From: Chitinophaga sedimenti
GTDB lineage: Bacteria; Bacteroidota; Bacteroidia; Chitinophagales; Chitinophagaceae
Assembly: GCF_023156195.1 (NCBI RefSeq)
Contig: NZ_JAKUKA010000001.1
Coordinates: 4,526,001 to 4,590,000, forward strand
Length of the DNA stretch: 64,000 bases
Direction: 5' to 3'
Position 1 is the stretch's first letter. The number at the start of each line of letters is the position of its first letter. Below are positions 9,827-18,518 of this stretch, in pieces. Made by a program: the position numbers and the translations under genes. The notes below the pieces were generated by a model. That model did no database searches and was not told where the DNA came from. It worked only from the letters and a program-made list of their open reading frames with translations.

Positions 9827-10800
9827 TTACCAGCCCAATACCCATGCAAAGATCAGCGGCGCTACGATGGTCGCATCAGATTCCACGATGAACTTAGGCG
9901 TGTTGATGTCCAGTTTACCCCAGGTGATTTTTTCGTTCGGAACGGCGCCGGAGTAGGAACCGTAGGAAGTAGTAGAATCGGAGATCTGGCAGAAGTAGCT
10001 CCAGAACGGCACATCATGCCATTCCAGGTCCTGGTACATCATAGGTACTACGCAAATCGGGAAGTCTCCGGCAATACCACCTCCGATCTGGAAGAAACCA
10101 ACACCTTTACCGGCGCTGTTAGCGCGGTACCATTCGGTGAGGGCTACCATGTATTCGATACCGCTCTTCATGGTAGAAGCCTGCAGTTCGCCCTTAATTA
10201 CATAAGAAGCGAAGATGTTGCCCATGGTGCTGTCTTCCCAGCCTGGCACTACGATGGGAATATTACGTTCTGCGGCGGCGATCATCCAGCTGTTTTTAGG
10301 ATCGATCTCGTAATGCTCTTTCATTACACCGCTCAGCAGCAGTTTGTACATGTATTCGTGCGGGAAATAACGTTCGCCGGCAGCTTCCGCATCTTTCCAG
10401 ATTTTGTGGATGTGTACCGGATGCGACGGAAGGCTTCTTCTTCGGGAATGCAGGTATCGGTTACGCGGTTAAAACCCTGTTCGAGCAGATCCCATTCTTC
10501 CTGCGGACTGAGGTCGCGGTAGTTAGGCACCCTTTTATAGTGAGTATGGGCGACGAGGTTCATGATATCTTCTTCCAGGTTAGCACCTGTGCAGGAGATA
10601 ATGTCCACTTTACCCTGGCGGATCATCTCGGCGAAGGAGATACCCAGCTCGGCAGTACTCATGGCGCCGGCCAGCGTCACCATCATCTTACCACCTTCCA
10701 GCAAATGCGTTTCATACCCTTTGGCAGCATCTACCAGTGCCGCCGAGTTAAAGTGGCGGTAATGATGCTGGATAAACTGTGAAATCGGTCCTTTGTTCAT
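9827..10800 (-). CDS. deoxyhypusine synthase family protein
   Basis: NAD-dependent enzyme family that moves the butylamine part of spermidine to an acceptor: eIF5A lysine in eukaryotes, or a second polyamine in homospermidine synthases. Visible hallmarks are MMVTLAGAMSTAELG, IISCTGANLEEDI, NIPIVVPGWEDSTMG, GGGIAGDFPI and the C-terminal ITWGKLD, whose Lys matches the catalytic lysine of eukaryotic DHS (SWGK). One frameshift near 10418 (missing G). About 324 residues after repair. Bacteria lack eIF5A, so the substrate is open. Its own -7 box (10832-10839) and a terminator make it monocistronic. Confidence 0.85.
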
Positions 10801-10831
10801 GTTCTATTATCTGTTTACAAATTCAGAGGGG

Positions 10832-10839
10832 CAAAGGTA
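10832..10839 (-). promoter_or_regulatory. -7 promoter box for the deoxyhypusine synthase-like gene
   Basis: TACCTTTG on the minus strand, 31 nt before the start codon; a leader of about 25 nt. Confidence 0.4.
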
Positions 10840-10944
10840 GCCAAATTTTCAGGAAAGCGGCCGGCCTGCGCCATTGTACTATGCCGAAAATAACCGGCGC
10901 CGTAGATACGGTGTTCATCCGTCCTAAAGAAATAACATCAATAT

Positions 10945-10972
10945 AAAAAAGGCCGCAGGTATACCTGCGGCC
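10945..10972 (-). terminator. terminator of the PepSY-like gene
   Basis: A perfect 22-nt palindrome, GGCCGCAGGT plus its complement (10951-10972), followed by six T on the minus strand. Confidence 0.75.
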
Positions 10973-11019
10973 CTAAACACTGATCTTTAAAAAATCCGGA
11001 TTGGCGGAGACTAAAACAA

Positions 11020-11472
11020 TTATGCTTTTTTCAGCTTCCTGTAGGTACCAACCGAAGTAGCAGTAGCTCTAACGGTAGTCCAATGTGTTTCGCTTTCCAG
11101 GGTAATGATGTAGGTAGTAGCACCATCCGCATCATACTCCACTACATTATGGATGTTCTGGTCAGGGTACTTCTTCATCAGTTTGGTGATTACGTTCAGC
11201 GGCAGTTCGCTGTCGGTAATGTAGCGGGAAGTGGCGAGCAGGTTACCGTCGTTATCAAAGTGAGCGGTAACTTTTGAAGATTTGATGGTGAATTTGGCTA
11301 CGTAGTTGTCCTTAGTACCTTCGTACCAGGTAACATTTGCAGCACCTGCAAATTCTCTTTCAAATGATTCGATTACTTTCTTGTTACTAATCGAGATGCC
11401 GTCGCGGGCATTAGCTGTGTTGGTTGTAAAGAACGCAACAACAGCAACTAGAATGGCGATTACTTTTTTCAT
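11020..11472 (-). CDS. secreted PepSY-like domain protein
   Basis: 150 residues with signal peptide MKKVIAILVAVVAFFTTNTANA. The mature part resembles the Bacteroidota PepSY-like (DUF2874-type) fold: FEREFAGAANVTWYEGTKDNYVAKF, AHFDNDGNLLATSRYI, LPLNVITKLMKKYP. Such proteins are small periplasmic proteins of unknown role. The gene is intact, has its own -7 box (11519-11526) and ends at a strong terminator. Confidence 0.7.
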   Translation of the reverse strand: MKKVIAILVAVVAFFTTNTANARDGISISNKKVIESFEREFAGAANVTWYEGTKDNYVAKFTIKSSKVTAHFDNDGNLLATSRYITDSELPLNVITKLMKKYPDQNIHNVVEYDADGATTYIITLESETHWTTVRATATSVGTYRKLKKA

Positions 11473-11518
11473 GGCGGAAAAAATTTAATGTTGCTTTTGT
11501 TTGTTTGATTTGTTGAAA

Positions 11519-11526
11519 CAAAGGTA
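11519..11526 (-). promoter_or_regulatory. -7 promoter box for the PepSY-like gene
   Basis: TACCTTTG on the minus strand, about 47 nt before the start codon. Confidence 0.4.
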
Positions 11527-11800
11527 ATATGCGCCGCAAAGCTAAGTAAAGTGAATATGTAAGAGTGGTGAAGCTGCGTTAATTGATTGTGAAGTGTGTT
11601 ATAACATCTACTAAAAACGGAGCAATTTAATCGCCTAAAACCCTTTCCAGCAAAGGAGTTGCGACGAATCAACGAATGTTGCAAAAATGGGTGTTAAGCT
11701 TCTGTTAAAAGCCCCTTTTGGTGACAACCGGTAAAGGCAAAAAACGCCGTTCAAATGCGTACAAGGAAAGTTCGGAATCGGACAATCTGATATTTTAGTG

Positions 11801-11808
11801 TATATTTG
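11801..11808 (+). promoter_or_regulatory. -7 promoter box for the AcpH-like gene
   Basis: TATATTTG fits TAnnTTTG and lies 56 nt before ATG 11865. Confidence 0.35.
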
Positions 11809-11864
11809 ATCTCCGCTAATCCTTTGCACACAAGGGTTTCAGCGTATACGTTACATCGTTGCAT

Positions 11865-12473
11865 ATGAACTACCTGGCGCACGCATATCTTTCTTTTAAC
11901 CATGAACCGTTCATTATCGGAAACATGATAGCCGATTTTGTAAAGGGCAAACAACTGCTGCAATACGCGCCGGCAGTGCAACAGGGCGTACGCCTTCATC
12001 GCGCCATCGATGCCTATACCGATCATCATCCTGCCACCGCGCGCGCCAAAGCAGCGCTCAAACCCTTTGTAGGGGCTTATTCCGCGGTATTCATCGATAT
12101 TATTTACGATCACTTCCTTGCCAACGACCCCGAGCATTTTACGGCGGCATCGCTGGAAACCTTCTCCAGGCAAGTGTATTCCACTCTCGCCGTTCATCAC
12201 GATGAATTGCCGCCGGTGTTTCAACAGGTGTTTTCTTACATGCGCCAGCACAACTGGCTACTGCATTACCGCGAACGCAGCGGCATCGCCAGTTCTTTTA
12301 ATGGTATTGCCCGCCGCGCAAAATACCTCCAGGCCTCCGGGGCCGATGCATTCAAAGCCTTTGAAGATCATTATGATACGTTAAAGGACTGTTACGTGCA
12401 ATTCTTCCCGGACCTTCTCCGTTATGTAAAAAGTTATCTTGAAGCCCCCGGATCCACTGCGCCTTCTTTTTAA
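11865..12473 (+). CDS. acyl carrier protein phosphodiesterase (AcpH/DUF479 family)
   Basis: Intact, about 202 residues from ATG 11865 (MNYLAHAYLSF), the usual start of the family; a TTG two codons earlier is less likely. AcpH removes 4'-phosphopantetheine from holo-ACP. Metal-binding His/Asp residues are visible in NYLAHAYLSF, GNMIADFVKG, GVRLHRAIDAYTDHHP and DIIYDHFLAND, as in the HD-like AcpH fold. Many Bacteroidota homologues are annotated this way, but activity on ACP is rarely tested. Confidence 0.83.
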   Translation: MNYLAHAYLSFNHEPFIIGNMIADFVKGKQLLQYAPAVQQGVRLHRAIDAYTDHHPATARAKAALKPFVGAYSAVFIDIIYDHFLANDPEHFTAASLETFSRQVYSTLAVHHDELPPVFQQVFSYMRQHNWLLHYRERSGIASSFNGIARRAKYLQASGADAFKAFEDHYDTLKDCYVQFFPDLLRYVKSYLEAPGSTAPSF

Positions 12474-12482
12474 GATTTTCCG

Positions 12483-12490
12483 TAGGTTTG
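12483..12490 (+). promoter_or_regulatory. -7 promoter box for the DUF2911 gene
   Basis: TAGGTTTG fits TAnnTTTG and lies 41 nt before ATG 12532. Confidence 0.35.
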
Positions 12491-12531
12491 GGGCATATTT
12501 ACTGTCTAACAATTCTAATCCACCGTTGAAT

Positions 12532-13141
12532 ATGAGGAAATTCGTTGCATGCATCGCACTCGCCGCAGGCCTGTCCCTGCCAGCCATGGCACAAGACAAA
12601 AAGCTGCCGCCCGTCGATCCCAGTCCCATGGATATGGCCTATTACCCGGCCATGTATCCTTATGTGGTTAAAGTGAAAGGCGAACCCGGTACCCTCGTAG
12701 CCCGGGTCGTGTACAGCCGCCCGCAAAAGAAAGGACGCACCATCTTCGGCGATCTTGTCGAATATAATAAGGTATGGCGCTGCGGGGCTAACGAAGCTAC
12801 CGAGGTAGAATTCTTCCGCCCCGTTACTATCGGCGGCAAAGCCATTCCCAAAGGCCGCTACACCGTTTACGCCATTCCCGGCGAAAGCAAATGGACGATG
12901 ATCATCAATAAGCAAACCGATATCTGGGGCGCTTATAAATATGAGCAAACCATGGACGTAGTACGCACCGAGGTAACCGCCGATAACAATGCAGACGAAA
13001 CCGAAGCCTTTACCATGGCCTTCGAAAAGCGTCGTCGGGGGGGCTAACCTGGTAATGGCGTGGGACAAAACCCGCGTAGCTCTGCCTATCAGGTGGACAG
13101 ACGCCGCTCCCGCCAAACCGGCCGTTAAGAAAGCGAAGTAA
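12532..13141 (+). CDS. secreted DUF2911 domain protein
   Basis: Signal peptide MRKFVACIALAAGLSLPAMAQ, then a DUF2911 domain: VVYSRPQKKGRTIFGDLVEYNKVWRCGANEATE (positions about 65-95), TIGGKAIPKGRYTVYAIPG and KWTMIINKQTDIWGAYKY. The family is common in Bacteroidota and has no known function. A one-base error around the G-run 13035-13041 hides the last 30 residues (ANLVMAWDKTRVALPI ... KKAK). A terminator follows at once. Confidence 0.85.
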
Positions 13142-13161
13142 AACGAACTACCTGTAAATAC

Positions 13162-13194
13162 GAAGGGTCTGGCAATCGCCAGGCCCTTTCTTTA
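13162..13194 (+). terminator. intrinsic terminator of the DUF2911 gene
   Basis: GAAGGGTCTGGC and GCCAGGCCCTTT pair around AATC (one mismatch), followed by CTTT. Confidence 0.65.
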
Positions 13195-13219
13195 TAAATA
13201 ATAGTTAATTGGTAGTAAG

Positions 13220-13276
13220 AAAAAAGCGGTAAGAATACCGCCTTCAGAAATTTTAACCATATCCTATGAAAAACCT
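13220..13276 (-). ncRNA. putative small RNA, copy A of a five-member family
   Basis: Minus strand. The invariant 5' segment AGGTTTTTCATAGGATATGG (13276-13257) is followed by TTAAAATTT, a hairpin GCGGTA/TACCGC (13241-13226) and six T (13225-13220). TAACTTTA (13288-13281), close to TAnnTTTG, lies 4 nt upstream, and CGTTCAC lies 33 nt above that. See copies B to E; no known RNA recognised. Confidence 0.55.
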
Positions 13277-13614
13277 ACGGTAAAGTTACCCCAATATTAA
13301 GCGCGGGAAAAACGCTTTCCGGTGAACGCATTAAAATTGTTCGTAACCGTAGCCAAACGTCCAGAATGCGTTTTTTTATCCATTTTTCGCCGCCACGTAT
13401 ACGTATAAACCCGCACCCGTACTATTACGCAGCCAAATGCACAGTTGTTGCAGGAGTTTATCACCGCTAAACTTTCGTGTAATCATCCAAGTGATAATTC
13501 CGTCCTCTTTTTCCGCTCCCTTCAGTGCCCCGCTATGACCACCCACTTCAGCCACCAACCGCTTTCAGCACATTTTTTGATGAAAACCAGTACATTGCAT
13601 AAAACGGACATTCT
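13277..13614. other. intergenic region upstream of the trans-sulfuration gene
   Basis: Holds the promoter elements of putative small RNA copy A (13281-13328) and nothing else I can support. A 60-codon minus-strand frame at 13376-13558 has only a TTG start and no recognised family. Confidence 0.4.
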
Positions 13615-14755
13615 ATGAAACTAGGTACAAAACTTATTCACGCCGGCGTTTCCCCCGATCCATCTACCGGCGCTATCATGACACCCATCTTCCAGACTTC
13701 TACTTTTGTACAGAACGCCCCCGGCGATCACAAAGGCTACGAATATGCACGCACGCAAAACCCCACCCGCGACGCCCTGCAAAACGCCCTCGCCGCCATC
13801 GAGAATGGCAAACACGGCCTCTGTTTCGGCAGTGGGCTTGCCGCCACGGACGCAGTCATCAAACTGCTGAATCCCGGTGACGAAGTCATTGCCTCCAACG
13901 ACCTTTACGGCGGCACCTACCGCATTTTTACCAAGGTATTCCAACGCTACGGCATCCATTTCCGTTTTGTGGACATGCAAAATGCCAGCAGTGTAGCTGA
14001 TTATGTTACACCGCAAACAAAACTGATCTGGATCGAAACACCCACCAACCCGATGCTCAATGTTATCGACATCGCCGCCGTGGGCAAGATCGCAAAGAAA
14101 AATAATCTGCTCCTCGCAGTAGATAATACCTTCGCCTCTCCCTACCTGCAAAATCCGCTGGATCTCGGGGCCGATATCGTTGTGCATTCCGCCACCAAAT
14201 ACCTTGGCGGCCACAGCGACGTAGTTCACGGCGCTATCATCGTTAAAGACGACGCCCTGCACCAGCAGCTCGCCTTTATCCAGAACAGTTGCGGCGCCGT
14301 ACCGGGTCCCCAGGACTGCTTTCCCGGTGCTCCGCGGCATTAAAACCCTGCACGTGCGCATGCAGCGCCACTGCGAAAACGGCGAGGCGATCGCTAAATT
14401 CCTCCGCAGCCATGCAAAAGTAGATAAGGTGTACTGGTGCGGGTTTGAAGATCATCCTAACCACGCCATTGCCCGCGAACAAATGCGCGGCTTCGGCGGC
14501 ATGATCTCCTTCACCCTGAAAAATGATGATATAGATGCCGCGAAAAAGGTATTGAGCAACACTCATCTCTTCTCGCTGGCCGAAAGCCTGGGCGGCGTAG
14601 AATCGCTGATCGGACACCCGGCTTCCATGACCCATGCTTCCATTCCCCGGGAAGAAAGATTGAAGAATGGCCTGACCGACTCGCTGATCCGCCTCAGCGT
14701 AGGCATTGAAGACATTGATGACCTGATATCCGATTTAAATACCGCTATTGGATAA
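13615..14755 (+). CDS. trans-sulfuration PLP enzyme (cystathionine gamma-synthase/gamma-lyase family)
   Basis: Cys/Met metabolism PLP-dependent enzyme. Conserved features: YEYARTQNPTRDALQNALA, FGSGLAATDAV (cofactor phosphate loop), DLYGGTYR, IWIETPTNPML, VDNTFASPYLQNPL and the PLP lysine in HSATKYLGGHSD. The C-terminal part has SLGGVESLIGHPASMTHASI. An extra base near 14322 breaks the frame. About 380 residues after repair, normal for the family. Sequence motifs alone do not separate synthase from lyase. Confidence 0.88.
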
Positions 14756-14912
14756 TTTTCCGGGAAAGAAGGGGATAAACTGCTGAACTGTCGCTCAAAC
14801 TCCGTATTTTTAGACCATTCCGGCCACCATAGCCGCGAAATGAACCATTACACCTATGAACCGGCGCTGACATGTACGCATGTAAGGCCAGTTTTACAAC
14901 CGAAAACGTAAA

Positions 14913-15686
14913 ATGAAGGCGCAGCTAAAACCATTCCTGGAGGCTAAAGTAGCCCACTATGATCAGCCGGCGTTTATTGACGGCGACCCTGTTTCAATAC
15001 CGCACCGATACTCAACGCTGCAGGATATTGAGATTGATTGCGGGGCTATTTGCCGCCATATTGGCCTGGGGCAACCGAACCACCATCATCAATAAATGCA
15101 GGGAGCTCATGTCGCTGTTCGACGATGCCCCTTACGATTTTATCCTGAATCACCAGCCCCGCGAACGGATGCGGCTGATGTCGTTCGTCCACCGCACTTT
15201 TAACGGACTGGATCTGCTGTACTTCGTAGAATATCTGCAGCATTATTATATGAATATCAACTCGTTGGAGCATGCCTTTAGCGGGCACATGAGCCCGGAC
15301 GACCCTACAGTGGAAAAAGGATTGATCGGCTTTCATAAAATGTTTTTATGCTCGAGCACCCGGATCGCACCCGGAAACACATCAGCACCCCTGCCAGAAA
15401 CTCCGCCTGTAAACGCCTGAACATGTATCTCCGCTGGATGGTACGGAAAGACGAGAATGGCGTGGATTTTGGAGTATGGAGCCACATAAAACCCAGCCAG
15501 CTGGTTTGCCCCGTAGATGTTCACGTGGCAAGAGTGGCCGCCAGGCTGGGAATGATAGAAAAAGCCGAAGCCAACTGGCGTACCGCCGTACAACTCACGG
15601 AACAGCTGAAGGAACTAGACCCGGAAGATCCTGTGAAATATGATTTTGCGCTGTTTGGCCTTGGTGTTGTTGAAAAATATGTTTGA
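14913..15686 (+). CDS. TIGR02757 (DUF2400) family protein
   Basis: After repair about 258 residues that match the TIGR02757 family of unknown function: AGLFAAILAWGNRTTIINKC, FILNHQPRERMRLMSFVHRTFNG, RLNMYLRWMVRKDENGVDFGVW and CPVDVHVARVAARLG. The helical pattern and RLNMYLRWM with PVDVHVARVA recall HhH-GPD DNA glycosylase-like folds, which is an inference. Two frameshifts: an extra T near 15041 and a missing T in the T-run near 15343. First gene of a tight three-gene operon (7 and 2 nt gaps). Confidence 0.82.
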
Positions 15687-15692
15687 TAAATA

Positions 15693-16642
15693 ATGATGAT
15701 GAAACAATTTTGGACGGCCGCCCTGCTTACACTGGGCAGCTTTGCAGCGCAGGCGCAGGAACAGAATTATGTGTCGCTGACCTACAACTTTCAGAAAGGA
15801 AACCAGTTTGAGCTGAACATGGAAAGCCGCAGCGAAACCTATATGACGGTAAATGATATCCAGCAGCGCACCACCCGCGACTTTAACGGCAAAATCAACA
15901 TCGAGGCCACTACCGTAAATCCCGGCGTGAGCATCCTCACCTGGAAATACCAGGAAATCCGCTTTAATTATAATTCCAAGAACGTAAACGCACTGGTAGA
16001 CGCCCGCGTGGCCAATGCAAAAGAGCCACTGGCCGCAGCCCTCGCTAAAATCGTGGACCAGCCCTTTACGGTGGAAATTCAGAATACAGGCATCATTAAT
16101 AAGGTAGAAGGTCTGGACGCCCTGATCACAGAAGCGTCTAAAGCATTTTCCACTTTAAAGGATGATGAGAAAAAGCATACGAAAAGCTGCTGGCCGACCA
16201 GTTCGGCTCCCAAGCCTTTCGCTCCTGGCTGGAGCAGTTACTGGTAATTTACCCCGCGCACGGCATTAAAACCGGTACACAATGGGAAGAAAGCGTGCCA
16301 TTACGCACGGGCCTGGTAGGCCGCACCGACCTTTATTGGAACCTGCAGACGTGGGACAGCCAGACCGCAAAGATCGGTGGAACGGCAAAAATCAAGACCG
16401 ATAAGCTGGAAATACTTACCCCGGACGACGATATTAAAGCAACCGCGGAGATTGGCGGCGATATGCAGAGCAACTACCTGATCAACCGTGAAAGCGGCTT
16501 TCCCAGCATCAGTACACAATACACCGAAATGAAAGGCAACTACACCTACCAGATCAACAAAAAGAAGAAGATCAAAAACGAAATAAAAGTGCCGGTGAGA
16601 GTGGTGACCAACGCTTCCTACAAAATCAAGCAGATCAAATAA
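15693..16642 (+). CDS. secreted DUF6263 family protein
   Basis: Signal peptide MMMKQFWTAALLTLGSFAAQAQ. The mature protein (about 295 residues) begins VSLTYNFQKGNQFELNMESRSETYM and ends SFPSISTQYTEMKGNYTYQ ... VRVVTNASYKIKQIK, a beta-rich pattern matching the DUF6263 family of Bacteroidota. One missing G near 16177 breaks the frame. Function unknown. Six bases separate it from the upstream gene, so it is co-transcribed. Confidence 0.7.
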
Positions 16643-16643
16643 A

Positions 16644-16972
16644 ATGCCCGTAGATCCTCATTTGCTGGAAGCCGGCAAACTGCTGAAAAAGGAAGCCGGC
16701 TTACGCTACCGGGGCCATGCCGACATGGAAAAACTGGAGCAATTGCTGGCCGAACGGCTGGAACAACTCATCAGCCAGGACTTCCAGCAATTCGTGGTGT
16801 TATTGTACACAGTAGACGTTTCTGAAAAAAGATAAAAGACATCCTGGCCGGGGAAGGCAACGAAGACGCCTACCTGCTCATTGCCCGCCTTATCATAGAA
16901 CGGCAACTGCAAAAGGTCAAATCCCGCGCGGCCAGCCGGGAAAATAATCCCGGAGAATGGATGGACTGCTAG
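16644..16972 (+). CDS. small hypothetical protein
   Basis: After adding one A to the run 16825-16830 the protein has about 109 residues: MPVDPHLLEAGKLLKKEAG, a helical Leu/Glu-rich middle (EKLEQLLAERLEQLISQDFQQF) and a basic end (KSRAASRENNPGEWMDC). No signal peptide or membrane segment. It starts 1 nt after the DUF6263 stop, so it is translationally close to it. No family recognised. Confidence 0.55.
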
Positions 16973-17021
16973 TATACATAAAAAAGCCCCGACGCAATGT
17001 CGGGGCTTTTTTATGTATACT
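16971..17021. terminator. bidirectional terminator, 23-bp perfect stem
   Basis: 16971-16993 is the exact reverse complement of 16999-17021 with a 5-nt loop; the GC core is flanked by A6 and T6. It serves the three-gene operon (+) and the hydroxylase (-). Confidence 0.85.
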
Positions 17022-17028
17022 TAGAAAG

Positions 17029-17699
17029 TTATTTCTGTTTCTTTTCGAACATCAGCTCCTGCGCTTTTTCTTTATCCTCATCAACACCAATAAAGAAAGT
17101 ACCGAAAACATGGTCCCAGATAGACGAGCTTACACCGAAGCCGCGATCGTGGTCTTTGTAATGGTGCAGGTGGTGATTTCTCCATAAAGGTTTCATCCAT
17201 TTAAAAGGAGGATTCCAGGCGTGGATGGCGTAGTGCATCGTCCCATAGATGAGGTACCCCAGGATAAAGCCCGGGAAGAACATAAACGTTGCCTGACGCA
17301 GGAAAATATAGTGCAGCGCGAACAATACCGCAGCCCGGGGATCAGGCTGGGCACCGGCGGCATGAACAGCCGCTGGCGGTCGCGGGGAAACTCGTGGTGG
17401 TTACCGTGCAACAGGTAGGTAAAACGCTGAACGGCTTTATTTTCACTTACCCAGTGAAACACGAAGCGGTGCAGCACATATTCTGCAAAGGACCAGAAAA
17501 AGATAGCACCGACGAACACCATCATTACGGTTTGCCAGCTATAACCATAATGGCTATTCGCATAAAAAAGGCTCCATACGATCAGCGGCAGGTACATACC
17601 CCAGATGATCAGCGGATGCGTTTTGGTCAGGATTTCCAGATATTCGCTTTCAAATAATCTTGCTTGTCCTTTGTTTTTAACTTTTGTCTCGACCTGCAT
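17029..17699 (-). CDS. sterol desaturase / fatty acid hydroxylase family protein
   Basis: Integral membrane di-iron hydroxylase. His clusters: HRFVFH, HGNHHE, HYAIH and HHLHHY, embedded among four to five hydrophobic helices (LIIWGMYLPLIVWSLFY, VMMVFVGAIFFWSFAEYVL, YIFLRQATFMFFPGFILGYLIYG). In Bacteroidota such enzymes hydroxylate lipid acyl or sphingoid chains; the substrate is not shown by sequence. One frameshift near 17330. About 224 residues after repair. A bidirectional terminator lies just downstream. Confidence 0.85.
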
Positions 17700-17799
17700 G
17701 ACTCAATAGTTTTTTAAAATTTGATCAATGTAAATTCCGGTGACAGTCGTAGGTTTTTACATTTTCGTTTTGCCGTAGCCCGTTGTTTCTGCGCTTGTT

Positions 17800-18510
17800 C
17801 TAAGGTTGCAATAACTCCGGCACGGTCAGCAATCGATAATTTTTCGACTGTAAATATCGCACCATTTTGCTCAACTTAAAATAAAATTTATCTATCCGTT
17901 CCGGCGACGTTCCTATATGCAGCAGCAGCAAAAGCCATTAAGGCCGCTTCCATGCTGCGTTTCGTACGCAATAATTGAGTCGTATATCTCTGGCTGCTAC
18001 GGTAACGGCTGCCCATCTGGGGCCAGGTATAGTCGGCATTACTCCGGGTTCCGGGTGTAAAGTTAACCAGTTTTAGCCCACCGGCAAGCGTCCAGTCCGC
18101 AATCGTATCATTATACCACTCGTAAGGCGGCAGAAAATAAGGCGCCTGCTCCTTCGTTATGCCCCACCGTGCCAGGCTTCTATAGCTATCCGTAAGATCT
18201 TTATCGAACTGTTCCCGGGTAACCAGCAAACTGTCGCGCCTGTTCCAGTCGCAGTACAGTAAATGCTCGTCCGAGTGCGACCCCGGTAGTGCCCGTCCCG
18301 CTTCAACTGTCGGATAATGCCAGCAAAGGCCGGGTTCCGGTAAAAGCGGCCTGTAAAGAAGAAATTAGCCTTTACGCCGGCGGCTTTTAATGTGTTGGCG
18401 ATATGTTGGCCACCATCGGCAAATTCATCGCCGGTAAATACGAGCGCCGGGGCTTTACGGGTACTATCGCCCCTGATGATGCCGCCGCGGCTGTAGCTCA
18501 CATGCGGCAA
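17800..18510 (-). CDS. polysaccharide deacetylase (NodB) domain, probably the C-terminal half of the GH9 protein
   Basis: NodB-type deacetylase acting on N- or O-acetyl groups of glycans. Motif 1 is ALVFTGDEFADGG (catalytic Asp-Glu), motif 2 is GSHSDEH (metal-binding His pair), then PYFLPPYEWYN (the RxPY-like region), and FLLLLHIGTSP near the C-terminus. There is no ATG and no signal peptide at the front; only a TTG at 18510. The frame runs back to the GH9 stop, and adding one A to the A-run at about 18531-18536 (plus-strand T-run) joins the two domains. Two more one-base errors lie near 18285 and 17995. The true stop is TAG at 17800. Confidence 0.75.
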
Positions 18511-18518
18511 GTTACCGA

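Larger units (their letters stand above)
11473..11864. other. divergent intergenic region
   Basis: About 390 bases between the PepSY-like gene (-) and the AcpH gene (+). Apart from one -7 box for each flanking gene I see no supported gene, repeat or RNA. Confidence 0.5.

Noticed and set aside
13376..13558. 60-codon minus-strand frame before the trans-sulfuration gene.
   Set aside because: TTG start, no family and no terminator; could be part of a frameshifted gene but cannot be supported.
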